From assembly GCF_028858725.1 (NCBI RefSeq), contig NC_084773.1:18546850-18610849 (forward strand): a stretch of 64,000 nt of DNA, written 5' to 3'. The notes beneath the pieces are model-generated. The model was given only the letters and a program-made list of their open reading frames with translations, was not told the DNA's origin and did no database searches. This DNA comes from Colius striatus. Taxonomy: Eukaryota > Chordata > Aves > Coliiformes > Coliidae. Made by a program: the position numbers and the translations under genes. Below are positions 36,901-47,000 of this stretch, one piece after another (positions within the stretch are counted from its first letter, which is position 1; every line of letters begins with the position of its first letter).

Positions 36901-39900
36901 CATTCAGCTCACAGACCTTTACATTGATGTTCACTTGTAGATTTACACCAGTGCCAATTAATTTAAAAACCACGTTGTTAAACTATTTAAAAATAATCTT
37001 TTTACTGAAGTTAACTTTAGGTTTTGCTAACTAAAACCACAGATGTTGGACAAATTACACGCAAAGGAGGTGATAGTGTGACACTTGGTGCCATCTGCTG
37101 CTCAAGAAATGAAGTTCAGGTTGCATTTTCAGTGCCAAAATGCATGATTCCTTTTGAAGTGTTTTACTATTTTGTCAGAAGTCACAGACATTTGTTAAAA
37201 TCTGACACTATGAATAGGTAACTGTTACATGTAAAGTATTGCTACTCTGAAAGGTCAGTTCCTCCTTTTAAGGAGGGATGAAATTGAGTGCAGAATTGTG
37301 AGAAGACAATGTGTGAATGTGATGCTTATGAATTTAGTTGTCTTGCTCTGAGTATAATTATTTTTACTGAGCTGTTCTTTGATAGCCGAGTGTACTGCCC
37401 AGTTGAGGCAGAACAGAGTGTTTATAACAGCTAAGGTGCAATGGTTCTACTAATTACAACGTTTAATGCTTTTGCTGTAAATGTATTTGTAAAACATGAA
37501 ATAAAATGCAAATGGAGAATTTTTAGCTGTAGTGTGTTTGACTCAAATTTGTTTTGCATCACTTACTATTTCTGTTCTTTATATTTGAATAATAAATATG
37601 GTCATAATCTATTCTACTGTTGATCTGATTTGCTTTTCATTGCTTTAATGAATTGAGTTGTATGATGATATTCAGGATTCCACTTAAGAGTTTTGTGGTG
37701 GCGGTGAGAACAAAAGGGTGCTTTGTTACCTCAGTGTAGTCAAAGCCTTATTTTTCCCTGTGTTGCTAATGATAACAAATTTCAGTACTGTTTTCTTTCT
37801 GTCTTCTCTGGGGGAGAAAACAATATCATTGGTGCTTCCTAGCAATCTACTCTTTAAAATTAAAACCTTATAACTCTATTTCATTGCAGCATCCCCTTCA
37901 CAATTCAGCGACTCTGTGAGTTGCTGACAGATCCTAGGAGAAATTACACAGGAACAGACAAATTTCTAAGAGGTGTGGAAAAGGTATGTATTTTTCTGAG
38001 ACAGAACACAGATAAATAGTCACAATTACCACTTAAATAATAACTTCTGCATTACTCCCAAAGGTCCTTTGGTTTTATTATGGCTCATAGGTATAATATA
38101 GCTAATAACTACTCTGAGTGTAGGAGATTGTTTCGTAGTTTTAAATGTCAAAAAGCAGTTTGAAAATAACTGAAGACAAACATAAATCTCAGGGATGTAA
38201 ATGTTATGTTTCCGAATCACTATGCAGTACTCAAACTTTAGTTTGTGGAAGGTGTAATGTCACTTTTCATATTGAGTCGTAGCCAGAAACCATCAGATAA
38301 TCAGCTGAAATAATTGGATTTTTTTCATCAGGCATTTCCTTCCATATCTGGGTCAGGTTAGATCCAGCAAGTGAGGAAGGGAGACCCTTCCCCCAGTGCC
38401 TTTTGTCTCAGTATTTAGATTCTATTGAGTAGAGGCTGGTGCATTCATAAAAGCACACAGATGTCATTTACTGGTATGTTACAGCTTGTGTCGGAATGTG
38501 AGAGATTTCAGAAGCAGAAAACAGGCTTTTGGGATGTGGTTCCACACAGGATTTTCTTGATGGTAAAGTTGGCTTGTAAATGGATTGTTTTTACTGTTAC
38601 GGTGGATGCACTCAAGTGGGAAGGAGATGGTCAGAAATGAATGAGAGAGGGATTTCACAAAGCACTTCCTTAGCCAACAATGAGATCTGTGAAACCATGC
38701 CTCAGGTTTTATGGAGAATCCTCATTAAAGTTCATCAGGGTTAATTTAGCTGGGTCTGTGATAAAAGCCCTGCTGTGGCATTGGGCTAAGTATTGATTTG
38801 AAGAGAGAAACATACCTAATTTTTAAGCGAGGTTCATAGATGTTAAAATTGATTTTGTTTGCAGTGCCATTCAAGGAGAGGGAGCTGAGCAGAATGTTCT
38901 GCATGAATGGTTGTTTCTGCCCTTTGTGTGGGGCTAAAATCACGTTTGAAATATGACTGATAAAAATAGCTAATAGTGCTTGCACACTGTTGAATGCAGG
39001 ACTTGTGTACAAGCAGAGCATTTCTCCAGCAATTCAGCAGTGTCTCAGCATTTCAGAATACTGCACAGTCCAGAGAACTTCAGTTAGAAATTATGAATGT
39101 GTGGGCCTGAGGATTAATGTGCTGGTTGTCTTGTGACAGTAAGCTACTCATGAAACTACCGATTGTTAGTGTAATTAGACCTGACCTTGTGAAGAGAGAA
39201 CAGAGGTACACTTGTATATATATGTCTAATCTACTGATAGCTTTCAACCTAAGTGACTTTAACAGATAAAACCAGAATCCCATATCTCTTAACTTTTGGG
39301 GTGTGGTCAAGAGCCGAAGCTTCTATTTCTGATGTCTTAATATGCTTGTGTGTTACAGAATGTCATGGTTGTCAGCTGTGTATATCCTTCTTCAGAGTAA
39401 GTATAATCTTTTCCTTGAAACTTGAGGCCTGTGTTAGTAGAGGGGACAATGTGTGTGTGTGTATGTCTAGATTTCTCTTGCTGGCAGTAGCTGCATCCAA
39501 AAGACGGATGTGCCGAGTTATCAGAGTGAAGTCACCGGTAGCAATAGTGGTCAGCAAGTGTTACGTGTAGTAACTGGGAAATGAATTAACAGCTTTGGAG
39601 TCAGGTGTGTGATAACAGTTCAGCATTATCCAAGCAGTTTATACTATAGCTGGTGGTGGAAAAAATGGATGCCCCTCGATAATAGTTGTGCTGTAAATTC
39701 AGATCCTAGCCTGTTGCCCTAATACAGTGTACAGGTAGAGAGCCCCTGCAGGACTGACAATGGGGGGCTGTTTTAGTTGGGGGTGAATTCTTTACAAACA
39801 AGTCTAAAGTCATTGAAAGTTATTTCATTCATAATATTATTTTCTTCTTTTTCTTGTTTGCTTGTTTCTTGAATTAGGAAAAATAATTCCAATAGTTTAA

Positions 39901-42520
39901 ATCGGATGAATGGTGTTATGTTCCCAGGAAATTCACCAGGGTACTCTGACAGGTACGTTTGGTTTAGGGGGTGAAGTTTTTCTGGATAAATGAAGGCAAT
40001 AGCTGGTTCAGATCCTTTATCATTCCCTGTTCTGACTCTCAAAAATGGGGTGTGGCATGGAATACTGGGCGAAGGCTGGTATAAGAGGCTTGAACATGTA
40101 TATGATGTATTCTGTTCTGAATTGGTTTCTTGGTAACCTTACTGTTTAGAATAGTTTTACCTCAGCAGGGGATTTTTTTACTCAGTATAAAATTTAATAG
40201 AATTTTGTTTTGGTGGTCATTTCAAAGTTATAGCTGGTTCCTGCCTGTTAGGAATAAACTACTGAAATCATGGGTTAATTTCATCTTATTATTTTTAAAG
40301 ATCTAATGTAAATGGTCCTGGAACTCCCAGACCAGTAAGTCGACCGAAGGTTTCCTTGTCAACTCCTATGACAACAAACGGTTTGCCAGACAGCACAGAG
40401 CATAAAGAATCAAGCTTGCAGCAAACAGAAGATAAGAAACACAGGTTTGTAAGGAGAAATGTGTTTTGAGTTTTTACAGTTCTCTCTTATATTTCCACTT
40501 CTGTTTTAAAAAGGGAATGGCTATCTAAGGTATGTGTAATAAACTATTAACATACAAATATGTCCAGCAGGATTTGATGTTTACTTCCTACTGTTTAGGC
40601 CATCTAGGTAAAGATTGCCTCAAGTTTCCATAGTTGCAGTAACAGCTCTCCCAAGCATATGGGAGGCAGAGTATAAATGAAGAGTGAGTAACAATTCGGA
40701 ATTCCACAGTTACTGTGTTTGTGTCAGGATGTGAAACTATAACCAGATACAATGTTTGCTAAGCGTTTGCAACTGATCCTGACAGCAGGAGCTCTCTGTA
40801 ATTTGGACCCACCTAACAGCCTAACCACTCTGTATTCTCATTGACAATCAAGTGAAGGAAGAGTGATGGCTTTGAGGTTTTGTTGTGTAATAACTGAAAC
40901 GTGTTGTACTGTTACCTCTTGCAGAGTGTTGAACCTGAAGTAGCTGCTACTTTTTGTTTTGGTTTAGTATAATGAGAATGTTGGGGTTTTCAATAACAAC
41001 TACAGCTGCATTTCTTGTTTATAGTGAATCACCAGCATCTGAATCTGAAGGTGCTCAGAGCAGCCCAGTAAAAAATAAGCACTCTGAAGATGATCCTGCA
41101 GAAGCAGAAGGACATGAGGTAAAAAGACTTAAATTTGACAAGGAAGGGGAAGCCAGAGATGCACCTAACCAAACTGCCTCCAGTGAAGTGTCTTTAGGCA
41201 TGGGTGAAGAAACAGAAGCATCCTCTACATCTCAGGATAAAGAAAAAGATGCTGCTTCTGCCAGACAGCACTGTACAGAGGAAGAGGAGGAAGGTATGAC
41301 ACATTTTCTTAGCTACGTTCATTTTCCAGGTAGTTGGGATTTTCTTTGTTGGAGACCAGTGCTGTTGAGCTTGATGAATATCTCTGGTTGTGTGTTAAGA
41401 TGAACTTCTTGTTCATACTTCAGTTTTGCAACTCTTCTTTTCCCTTTGTCCTACATCTCTATTTAAAAAGTGATTAAATAGTACTTAAAGTTTTCCTAGG
41501 GAGTAAATTCCGTGAGGGTGGTAAGGATAAATTTGAGGATGTCATCAGATGTTCTCATCCTTCTTTCAGATACGTTTGACTGTATTATTAATGCATCACT
41601 GAAATACAGATACAAAGTTACGTTCTTTCACTGAGGAGGCTGAGCAATAATCACTCCAGATCTTCTTAAAACAGTGAAAATGAACCTCACTGTAAGACAG
41701 GCCCTGTACCTAATGAAATAAAAGGATAACTGCAGTGAAGAGGCTGATATCTTTTTTAACATACTCTCCAAAGGTTTTTTCCTAGTATTTAGATTTGTGG
41801 CTCATGTATTTGCAAAATGTTCCTCTAGATCATGATGGATGTACCCTTGGAACAGTAATGCTTTCAACATCACAAAAAGACTGCTTCTGAAGACAAATGA
41901 AGGAATGTGTGGAGGCAGGGAAAAAATACCTTGTTAGACTATGTCTTTATCCACTGAAGCTAAATTAAGTGAAGCTGCGTATTGAATACAACAGTGGGAT
42001 ATTATTTAGTGGTGTATCAGGATAGGTTGGCTGTCCTGATGAAGTGGTGAATACTTTACATCTGCTAATAAAGCTGGGGATTGCCAGTTTTTCCTGTCTC
42101 TGGCTGTGTTGTAGAAGTATTGCTCAGAGTAGCTGGGAGTGGAGAGGAGCAGGATTAAGATATGTTTAAAAATGCTTTAGTAATCCTGTCCTTTCACCAT
42201 TTCTAGAGTCCTTCATGTCTCCCAGAAATGTCAGTCCAGAGAGAAAAGATCAAGAAAAAGACACTGAATCCTCAACTGTGAATGAAGAGGCCTCTAAGGA
42301 GCACAATCAAATGCAGGAGTCTGATCAGTCTCAAGCAGAGAAGGATTTACACTCTGACGACCGTGAAATTAGTGGATCTGCCAGTGGTGGAGCTGACTGC
42401 AGTGAAACTGAGGAGTCAGGGTCTGATGCTAGCGAAGCTCCAGAAACTTCATCAGACACCCCTATGGAAAACAGTGAGGAAGCCACAGAAGTTGCAGACG
42501 AACCTATGGATCAAGACTAA
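15929..42520 (+). CDS. PPP4R2: Serine/threonine-protein phosphatase 4 regulatory subunit 2 (9 coding exons, complete)
   Basis: The exons 15929-15962, 16751-16832, 34814-34984, 37890-37983, 39359-39396, 39878-39952, 40301-40444, 41025-41293 and 42207-42520 join in frame to 1221 bp, giving 406 residues plus TAA. From knowledge of the family, PPP4R2 binds the PP4 catalytic subunit, together with R3 in the nucleus, and acts in dephosphorylation of H2AX and other DNA-repair substrates and in snRNP maturation. Residues 1-140 form the conserved globular core ([50 protein letters not shown]). Residues from about 141 on are low-complexity Ser/Glu-rich and likely disordered. They include a basic KRLK (246-249) that may act as a nuclear signal, an E-run at 298-303 and the conserved tail [12 protein letters not shown]. 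The human protein is about 417 residues, and a shorter acidic run here explains part of the difference. Confidence 0.98.
15963..16750 (+). other. PPP4R2: PPP4R2 intron 1, 788 bp
   Basis: The first half is CpG-island sequence with runs of G, including an 8-G run just after the donor. The 3' half returns to ordinary composition. The acceptor is ACCAACAG, ending at 16750. Confidence 0.9.
16751..16832 (+). CDS. PPP4R2: PPP4R2 coding exon 2
   Basis: This 82-bp exon encodes residues 12-39 ([17 protein letters not shown], then CHIAKTGET). It ends two bases into Met39 at the strong donor GTAAGT (16833). Confidence 0.97.
20145..20692 (-). mobile_element. CR1 LINE, 3' part, minus orientation
   Basis: The left edge ATCATAGAATCACAGA is the reverse complement of the CR1 3' terminal repeat. 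It is followed by the typical TGGGAGGGACCTATGGAGAT, TCATCTAGTCCAGCCCCCTG and further CR1 3' UTR and ORF2-end sequence for about 545 bp. It is fairly well preserved but 5'-truncated, as most CR1 copies are. The long open frame across it on the + strand (188 codons) is antisense to the element and is not a gene. Confidence 0.92.
20792..20806. repeat. Poly-T run
   Basis: This is an uninterrupted run of about 15 T about 100 bp right of the CR1 copy. It could be an old poly(A) tail read in antisense or simple slippage. Confidence 0.7.
21082..22054 (-). mobile_element. Solo ERV LTR (973 bp), antisense to PPP4R2
   Basis: The element has short inverted termini TGTCGTGG...CCATGACA in the TG...CA pattern. 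It is flanked by GCAAG (21077-21081) and CCAAG (22055-22059), a 4/5 match that would fit a 5-bp target duplication. Read on the minus strand it opens with TGTCATGGTTTTGTGTGGAG, an LTR start I know from avian endogenous retroviruses. Internal viral gene sequence is absent on both sides, so this is a solo LTR left by LTR-LTR recombination. The family name is not assigned. The 155-codon minus-strand frame inside it is not proposed as a gene. Confidence 0.85.
22268..22715 (-). mobile_element. Old CR1 LINE segment, minus orientation
   Basis: CCAGACACAGTATTGCTGTT and the following GTAAGTGCCGAGTAGAGGGG correspond to the CR1 segment usually written CTGGACACAGTACTCCAGATGT on the complementary side. 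GATGGGAGACACTGCAGTAG then matches a more 5' part of CR1. This copy overlaps in CR1 position with the one at 20.15 kb and runs further 5', so it is a separate and clearly more diverged insertion. Confidence 0.75.
30515..30567 (+). mobile_element. CR1 LINE 3'-end remnant
   Basis: CTCGAGGTCCCTCCCAGCCC followed by ATTCTGTGATTCTGTGA is a CR1 3' terminus with its 8-mer repeat tail (ATTCTGTG). Only about 50 bp can be recognised. Confidence 0.8.
30820..31379 (-). mobile_element. Solo ERV LTR (about 560 bp), antisense to PPP4R2
   Basis: The left terminus is TGTCATTGTTTAACCCCAGC and the right terminus ends ACCAGGACA, so the element keeps TGTC...GACA ends. On the minus strand it reads TGTCCTGGTCC...GGGGTTAAACAATGACA. 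This is an avian LTR type I recognise by its GGCTGGGGTTAAAC end, its TTATTAAACTGTTCTGATCT stretch and its T-rich region. No perfect target duplication is visible and no internal viral genes are present. It has probably accumulated enough changes to mask the duplication. The exact family is not assigned. Confidence 0.85.
34814..34984 (+). CDS. PPP4R2: PPP4R2 coding exon 3
   Basis: This 171-bp exon encodes residues 39-96, including [34 protein letters not shown] and [16 protein letters not shown], the best conserved part of the PPP4R2 family. The acceptor is TTCTGCAG and the donor is GTATGT. Confidence 0.98.
34985..37889 (+). other. PPP4R2: PPP4R2 intron 3, 2.9 kb
   Basis: This is AT-rich unique sequence. 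I see no recognisable repeat or RNA gene. An open frame at 37024-37221 has no family signature. Confidence 0.9.
37890..37983 (+). CDS. PPP4R2: PPP4R2 coding exon 4
   Basis: This 94-bp exon encodes residues 96-127 ([20 protein letters not shown], then [11 protein letters not shown]). The acceptor is TTGCAG and the donor is GTATGT at 37984, phase 0 at the 3' border. Confidence 0.98.
37984..39358 (+). other. PPP4R2: PPP4R2 intron 4, 1.4 kb
   Basis: This is unique, AT-rich intron. Minus-strand open frames of 60-90 codons here show no recognisable domain. Confidence 0.9.
39359..39396 (+). CDS. PPP4R2: PPP4R2 coding exon 5 (38-bp microexon-like)
   Basis: This is a very short exon encoding [12 protein letters not shown] plus two bases of Glu140. 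It sits between the acceptor GTTACAG (ending 39358) and the donor GTAAGT (39397). The encoded [13 protein letters not shown] is strongly conserved in PPP4R2, which is what identifies the exon. Confidence 0.97.
39397..39877 (+). other. PPP4R2: PPP4R2 intron 5, 481 bp
   Basis: This is an ordinary intron with a short (GT)n near 39451 and a TTCTTTTTCTTG pyrimidine tract before the acceptor. Confidence 0.9.
39878..39952 (+). CDS. PPP4R2: PPP4R2 coding exon 6
   Basis: This 75-bp exon encodes residues 140-165 ([20 protein letters not shown], then PGYSDR). It marks the change from the globular core to the Ser-rich tail. The donor is GTACGT. Confidence 0.97.
39953..40300 (+). other. PPP4R2: PPP4R2 intron 6, 348 bp
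   Basis: This is a short intron ending TATTTTTAAAG. No other feature is seen. Confidence 0.9.
40301..40444 (+). CDS. PPP4R2: PPP4R2 coding exon 7
   Basis: This 144-bp exon encodes residues 165-213 ([20 protein letters not shown], then [17 protein letters not shown]). It is rich in Ser, Thr, Pro and Lys and probably unstructured. The donor is GTTTGT. Confidence 0.97.
40445..41024 (+). other. PPP4R2: PPP4R2 intron 7, 580 bp
   Basis: The frame of the next exon happens to stay open back into this intron (from about 40954), which could mislead a gene finder. The acceptor GTTTATAG at 41024 restores the conserved reading. Confidence 0.9.
41025..41293 (+). CDS. PPP4R2: PPP4R2 coding exon 8
   Basis: This 269-bp exon encodes residues 213-303. 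It includes [20 protein letters not shown], with the basic KRLK at 246-249, a Ser/Glu-rich stretch and the start of the Glu run. The donor is GTATGA at 41294. Reading through the donor would add about 36 intron-encoded residues before a stop. Confidence 0.97.
41294..42206 (+). other. PPP4R2: PPP4R2 intron 8, 913 bp
   Basis: This is unique intron sequence. It contains AATAAA-like strings near 41717 and 42067, which could in principle give intronic polyadenylation. No repeat is recognised. Confidence 0.9.
42207..42520 (+). CDS. PPP4R2: PPP4R2 terminal coding exon 9
   Basis: This exon encodes residues 303-406 and a TAA stop. The first residues are [20 protein letters not shown] and the last are [13 protein letters not shown]. 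The segment is acidic and Ser-rich with several SxxE/SDxE casein-kinase-2-type sites, which fits the regulated tail of PPP4R2. Confidence 0.97.
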
Positions 42521-42588
42521 TTTAAACACACTTAGATGCAGTATTTTCCATAAGGTTCCGGTTTTACACTGTATAAATAATTTTATGT

Positions 42589-42594
42589 AATAAA
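42589..42594 (+). terminator. PPP4R2: Proximal poly(A) signal of PPP4R2
   Basis: AATAAA lies 69 bp after the stop, with a second at 42632-42637 and a third at 42771-42776. Using the first would give a very short 3' UTR. Confidence 0.6.
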
Positions 42595-42770
42595 GTGGAC
42601 CTTTAGTTTTACAAAAAGAAGCAGGTTGTAAAATAAACTTCTCCATGGATTGAACCTTGAAAGAGTTGTACGTGATAAGAACTGTGAATACCAGCTCCTT
42701 CAGGTCCTGCTTTACCGCTGACCTTTCGTTTGGTCAAATCAGTGGTTTGTGTATAGGTTTTTTTATTTAG

Positions 42771-42776
42771 AATAAA
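42771..42776 (+). terminator. PPP4R2: Third proximal poly(A) signal of PPP4R2
   Basis: AATAAA is preceded by TTTTTTTATTTAG and followed within 40 bp by T-rich sequence, a good arrangement for cleavage near 42790-42800. Confidence 0.5.
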
Positions 42777-44012
42777 AGTTTTTAAACTGGAAGGTAATTA
42801 TAATTTTGACAACTTTTTTGGAGATTACCACACCTAGTTGTACGTAAGCAAGAAAGCTTTTTGTCTCGTCTTTTTCTGACAGCTATAGCAGTTACTTCAT
42901 ATTTTGGTTACAGTTTCAACATTTGACATGTGAAATATGGGGTTTCATGCTGGATTCCAGATTTTTATTTGACCACACACTATGAAACCTTCTGTTGTGT
43001 GTTTAAAATGTGTCGCGTTTCACACACACGTATGCACGCATGCACATGTAAGTGTACCCTCGCTGTTCCAAGGGGGAAATGGTATATTTTTTCTGTTTCT
43101 ATACAAGATAAATACAGCAAATACTTTTTTTTTTTCCTTTTTTATTGCAAAAGACTGAGTTCAACTCTCAAGGCACTTTGTTTTGCCTCTGGAAAACAAA
43201 ACAAATGAAATCTGGCCCAGATGAAACCCTGGAGAGACTACCGTTGTTGAAAACACCAGAGTAAACACATTCCAAGAGAACTGTTCAGATTACAACGTTT
43301 TTGTACACTTCTGAGGTGCCTGAGTGAAAGGGTTTCGTTTATTTATGAGAAAATGTGCTTTATGTTGAAAATGTTGTAATCAAAACTTTAGCTGAAACTT
43401 TTTTTGTAGAGGGGAAAGCTTGAAAATACGACGAGGAAATATCTTGGAAGAAGTGACCAGGTACTTGCCTTTTTGAGTGGTTCTTGGAGCGTTGTGAATA
43501 TGGTAGAGATGGCTCAGAATTGCTCAGAGGCAGGCAGATGGCACCGGTATGAGCACACCGCTGCACTGGAGGAATTAGCAGGTGGCCGTAGCGCCGTACC
43601 CGAGCTAAACCACCCGGAGGTTTAAGGGTGCATAGAAATCGCTCTGATTTGTAGAACACTTTGGAAGTGAATGAAACACTTTGGAACATGCTACTTTGAC
43701 AGCCAGTGTTAACGTTTGTTTTTTCCCAAACCAGCTCAAAGCACAAACTGCTGCTTTAAACTCTCGCTATTTTCCAGCTCCCATATTTAAAGACATGCAA
43801 GCTGCAACCTCCCAGTCACGATTCCTGGCTGCCAAATTTATACCTGTTTCTTCAACTGTACCTTTTTGATATTTAGAATTTTTAAATTTCTGTAAAGTAG
43901 CCTTTTGTAGATTGTAATGAGTGCTCACTGCCATTGTGAAACGGTATCTAACTGTATAATTCCTGTGTGTAAACTGAATGCTTGGGCTTTCAATACAGTA
44001 TTCATATAAAGC

Positions 44013-44018
44013 AATAAA
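44013..44018 (+). terminator. PPP4R2: Distal poly(A) signal of PPP4R2
   Basis: GCAATAAAAATTAATG is followed by the T-rich, GT-containing stretch TATCTGAGTATATTTTAATC. It would give a 3' UTR of about 1.5 kb. Later AATAAA strings at 44522 and 45557 are less likely to belong to this gene. Confidence 0.55.
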
Positions 44019-44040
44019 AATTAATGTTATGAAGTATCTG

Positions 44041-47000
44041 AGTATATTTTAATCAGAATTGTCCCTCATTTTGGTTTTAAGTTCGTGTACCTGAAGTACA
44101 AAAATGACCTCTCGGACGCGTGCAGCTGGTTTCCTTTGGGGAAATCTGGGATTTAACTAATACCGGAATGACTTGGCTCAGATGGAATGTTTCTGAAGTT
44201 CTTTCTTGCTGACATCACCTGTGGAGCTCAGAGCAGACAGGGTGCAGGGAGATGCTTGCAAAAGAAAAATAGTCTTACTGATCGGGATCCCCTTACAGAA
44301 GGAAAATTGTACCTTAACTCTCCATTGTGCTGAAGGGTTGGATGTCTGTTAAAAAATCAAAGGTCTGAACCAACTTGTTGAAACAGGAACGTTTTGAAAG
44401 GTAGTGACACCTTAACACTGCTTTTTTAAAATAATTTGCTAATGAGAACAAGGTTTTTAAATTTCTAAGTTTAGAGATTTCTGAGATTTTCTTTAGACTG
44501 TTTCTTTGTGAAGGTATTGTCAATAAACTTGTTCTTTAAGCAGCTGGGACCTTTCGCTGTGTTTGTTTCAGCAGCACTAGTGGCACTGTGGCAAAGCCTT
44601 CCTCAAGGGCTTGGCAGTAGTGAATCCATTCCTGTGTCTGCAACTACTTTTGTGGTGATGGCTAATAAAAATGGAAGTCATGCTTTAACATCACAGTAAG
44701 CATCTCAGTATTAAATACCTGCTTACATTTAAAGATTGCATTTACTGAATCAGAACATCCCCCCTGTTTGCTTTGGTTGCTTTTTAAAGTGGATTTAAAC
44801 CCCCCCAACACCTGCAGTTGTAAACAGCTGTGTTTTGTCAGACACACCTCTGGGTACTTGAGCAGCTGCTGTTCCAGCAGCATCGAATCCATTTTCATAC
44901 CTTGTGTTCTTCTAAATCTGGATGCTTCAACTTCTGTAATTACATCCCCCCAGAGCATGTTTCTGTGTGCAGCCACGCAGCCAGAAGTGGTCCTTGTCAT
45001 TGCAGCCATGAAGGGAGTATGTGGCTAAGCCCGGAAATCCAGGCAACAGGTGCTTTGCAGTGTTCATGAGGGTATTTCCTATTAAAACATGATTATACAG
45101 GACCAGAATATGCATAGAAAATGGCCTGAAGTTTGCTTTTCAGAATACAAGGTAAAAGACAACCCTTAATTCTGCTCTTGATGTTTAAATAAATGGCTAT
45201 CTAAGAAAAGTTGGTTTCCTTACAGCGTTTGTGGTGCTGTCAGCCCTGATGTGGAACCACAGGGACTCCTTCAGAGCTTGCAGCAGTCACAGGTTTCTGT
45301 CACCCTGTGTGTCAGGTTCTGAAGGCTAAAATGTCTGAGTTGAGCAGAAGCTGCTGGAACTGTGAGTTAATTGCTGTGCTGGGTGCTCTCCAGCCCCCAG
45401 CCTTACCCTGTACAGTGACCAGTGTTTGCATCCCTGCCCACAGCTCTGAGACTGCATCAGGTTTGGAGACAAGGATTTTTGCTGCTTTGTGTGTTCATGA
45501 ACAAGTCCAGGAAAAATTAGGATTTGTTAAATCCTCTTGCTACTACTGCTGGCTTGAATAAAGTAAACTTTTGGTTTTAAATACAAAAATGGTGTTTGGA
45601 GGGTTTCTGAGGCTCAGGCCCCTCTGTCTGCAGCACTTGGTCTCTAACACTTCTTCTAAACTTTTCAGCAGGAAATACTCCCAGCTGGAGAAGTAAATTG
45701 GAGTTGCATTTCAGTTTATGGTTTGCCTAAGGGATGCAGGGAATGGGCTGAAAAATGCTTCTGTTGCTTCAGTCTGGGAGAAATTTGGTATGTATGTTGG
45801 GTTTTGCTTGAGCAGTTCACTGAAAAGCTGCCTCGTGACTCCAGTGGGTCTGGTACAAAAGAATCAAGCTTTTATTTTTAGCTTCTTTGTTATTTGTGTG
45901 TGAGAAGAAAAAAACCTGACCCATAGCTGAAGTTTGATAGGATCTTAGTTGTACAAGTTTTGTGTGGCAGTAGGTAAGTGGCAACAGTGATTGATTAGAA
46001 AAAACCCACCATTTTTTTTTTCCCAGAATTGATGCCTTCTATTGCCTACCACTACACAGAATGTCCTGACATCCTCTGGCATTTTTTATTCATGTAGAGC
46101 ATTTCTAGGAGTAAAAGCTGTTTGCATCTCTGTGTGTCAGGTCAATGTTTCTCAGCTGGACAGCAGAGGCAGAGGTTACTGACAGCACTCTACTTCCCTT
46201 GGCAGTGAGACTCCCACGTTTTTTTCATGTTTTCAGTAAACTTCTGTTAACCAGAGCTCTCATCCTCATTTGCCTCAAGGACATTCATGCCAAAAGGTTC
46301 TTTATGGATATAACATTTGTTTAATATCTGCATGGTTTAACTGAAGGGGGTTGGCTCTGAAATGTGCATGTATAGGCTGTGTCCTGTACCCATGCCCTTG
46401 TGCTTTCTATACATTTGTACTATGAATCATTCTGCTGCTGGGCCTGTCCCACAGACTCAGAGTTATAGCAAGTTTATGGCAGATTTTGTCTCTATTTCTG
46501 TATTTATGAACAGGTTCTGGCACCATATTTCCAGGATTCCTACTGCCTGTCAAAAATATTTATGCCAACAAGTGATCTCCTGCAGACTTAAGTACAAAAG
46601 ACACAAGACAAATTAATCTCAAGTTTTCTAGCTGAAAGAGGATGTTCTGGTTTCTCTGATCAGAAATGGCAATTACATTTTGGTTCAGAGTGATCTAATG
46701 CACGTTGAAGAAGGTGCCTGAAGTCATTCCCCACATTCTGGACTATTTTTTACCCATTCATCTGCATGGTTTGCTCTAAACCACTGCATTGTTTCATTTT
46801 TAAGTTGATCTTCCATCCTCATGTTCACTCGGGGATGAACCTGGAAAAGCTGCCTGGCCTCAGTAGCTGCCTAGACCACCATGGACTCTGTGTTGTCCCA
46901 AAGATGCCTAAAAAGTTTTCCTGGTCCATTTGTTAATGTTCATACCCTTCTGAAAACTGTGCACAAGAGGACTGAGGAAGGGGAGGTCAAAAGCAGGTGG

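Larger units (their letters stand above)
42521..44040 (+). other. PPP4R2: PPP4R2 3' UTR
   Basis: Several poly(A) signals lie between the stop and 44018, so short and long 3' UTR forms are likely. The segment includes a poly-T run near 43125 and a short alternating CA/TG stretch near 43021. Open frames here on either strand have no domain signature. Confidence 0.7.

Noticed and set aside
40954-41024. N-terminal extension of the PPP4R2 exon 8 frame
   Set aside because: The frame is open by chance in intron 7. The acceptor at 41024 and protein conservation place the exon start at 41025.
41294-41403. Read-through extension of PPP4R2 exon 8
   Set aside because: It follows a consensus GTATGA donor, and the residues it encodes do not resemble the PPP4R2 tail. 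It could only arise by intron retention.
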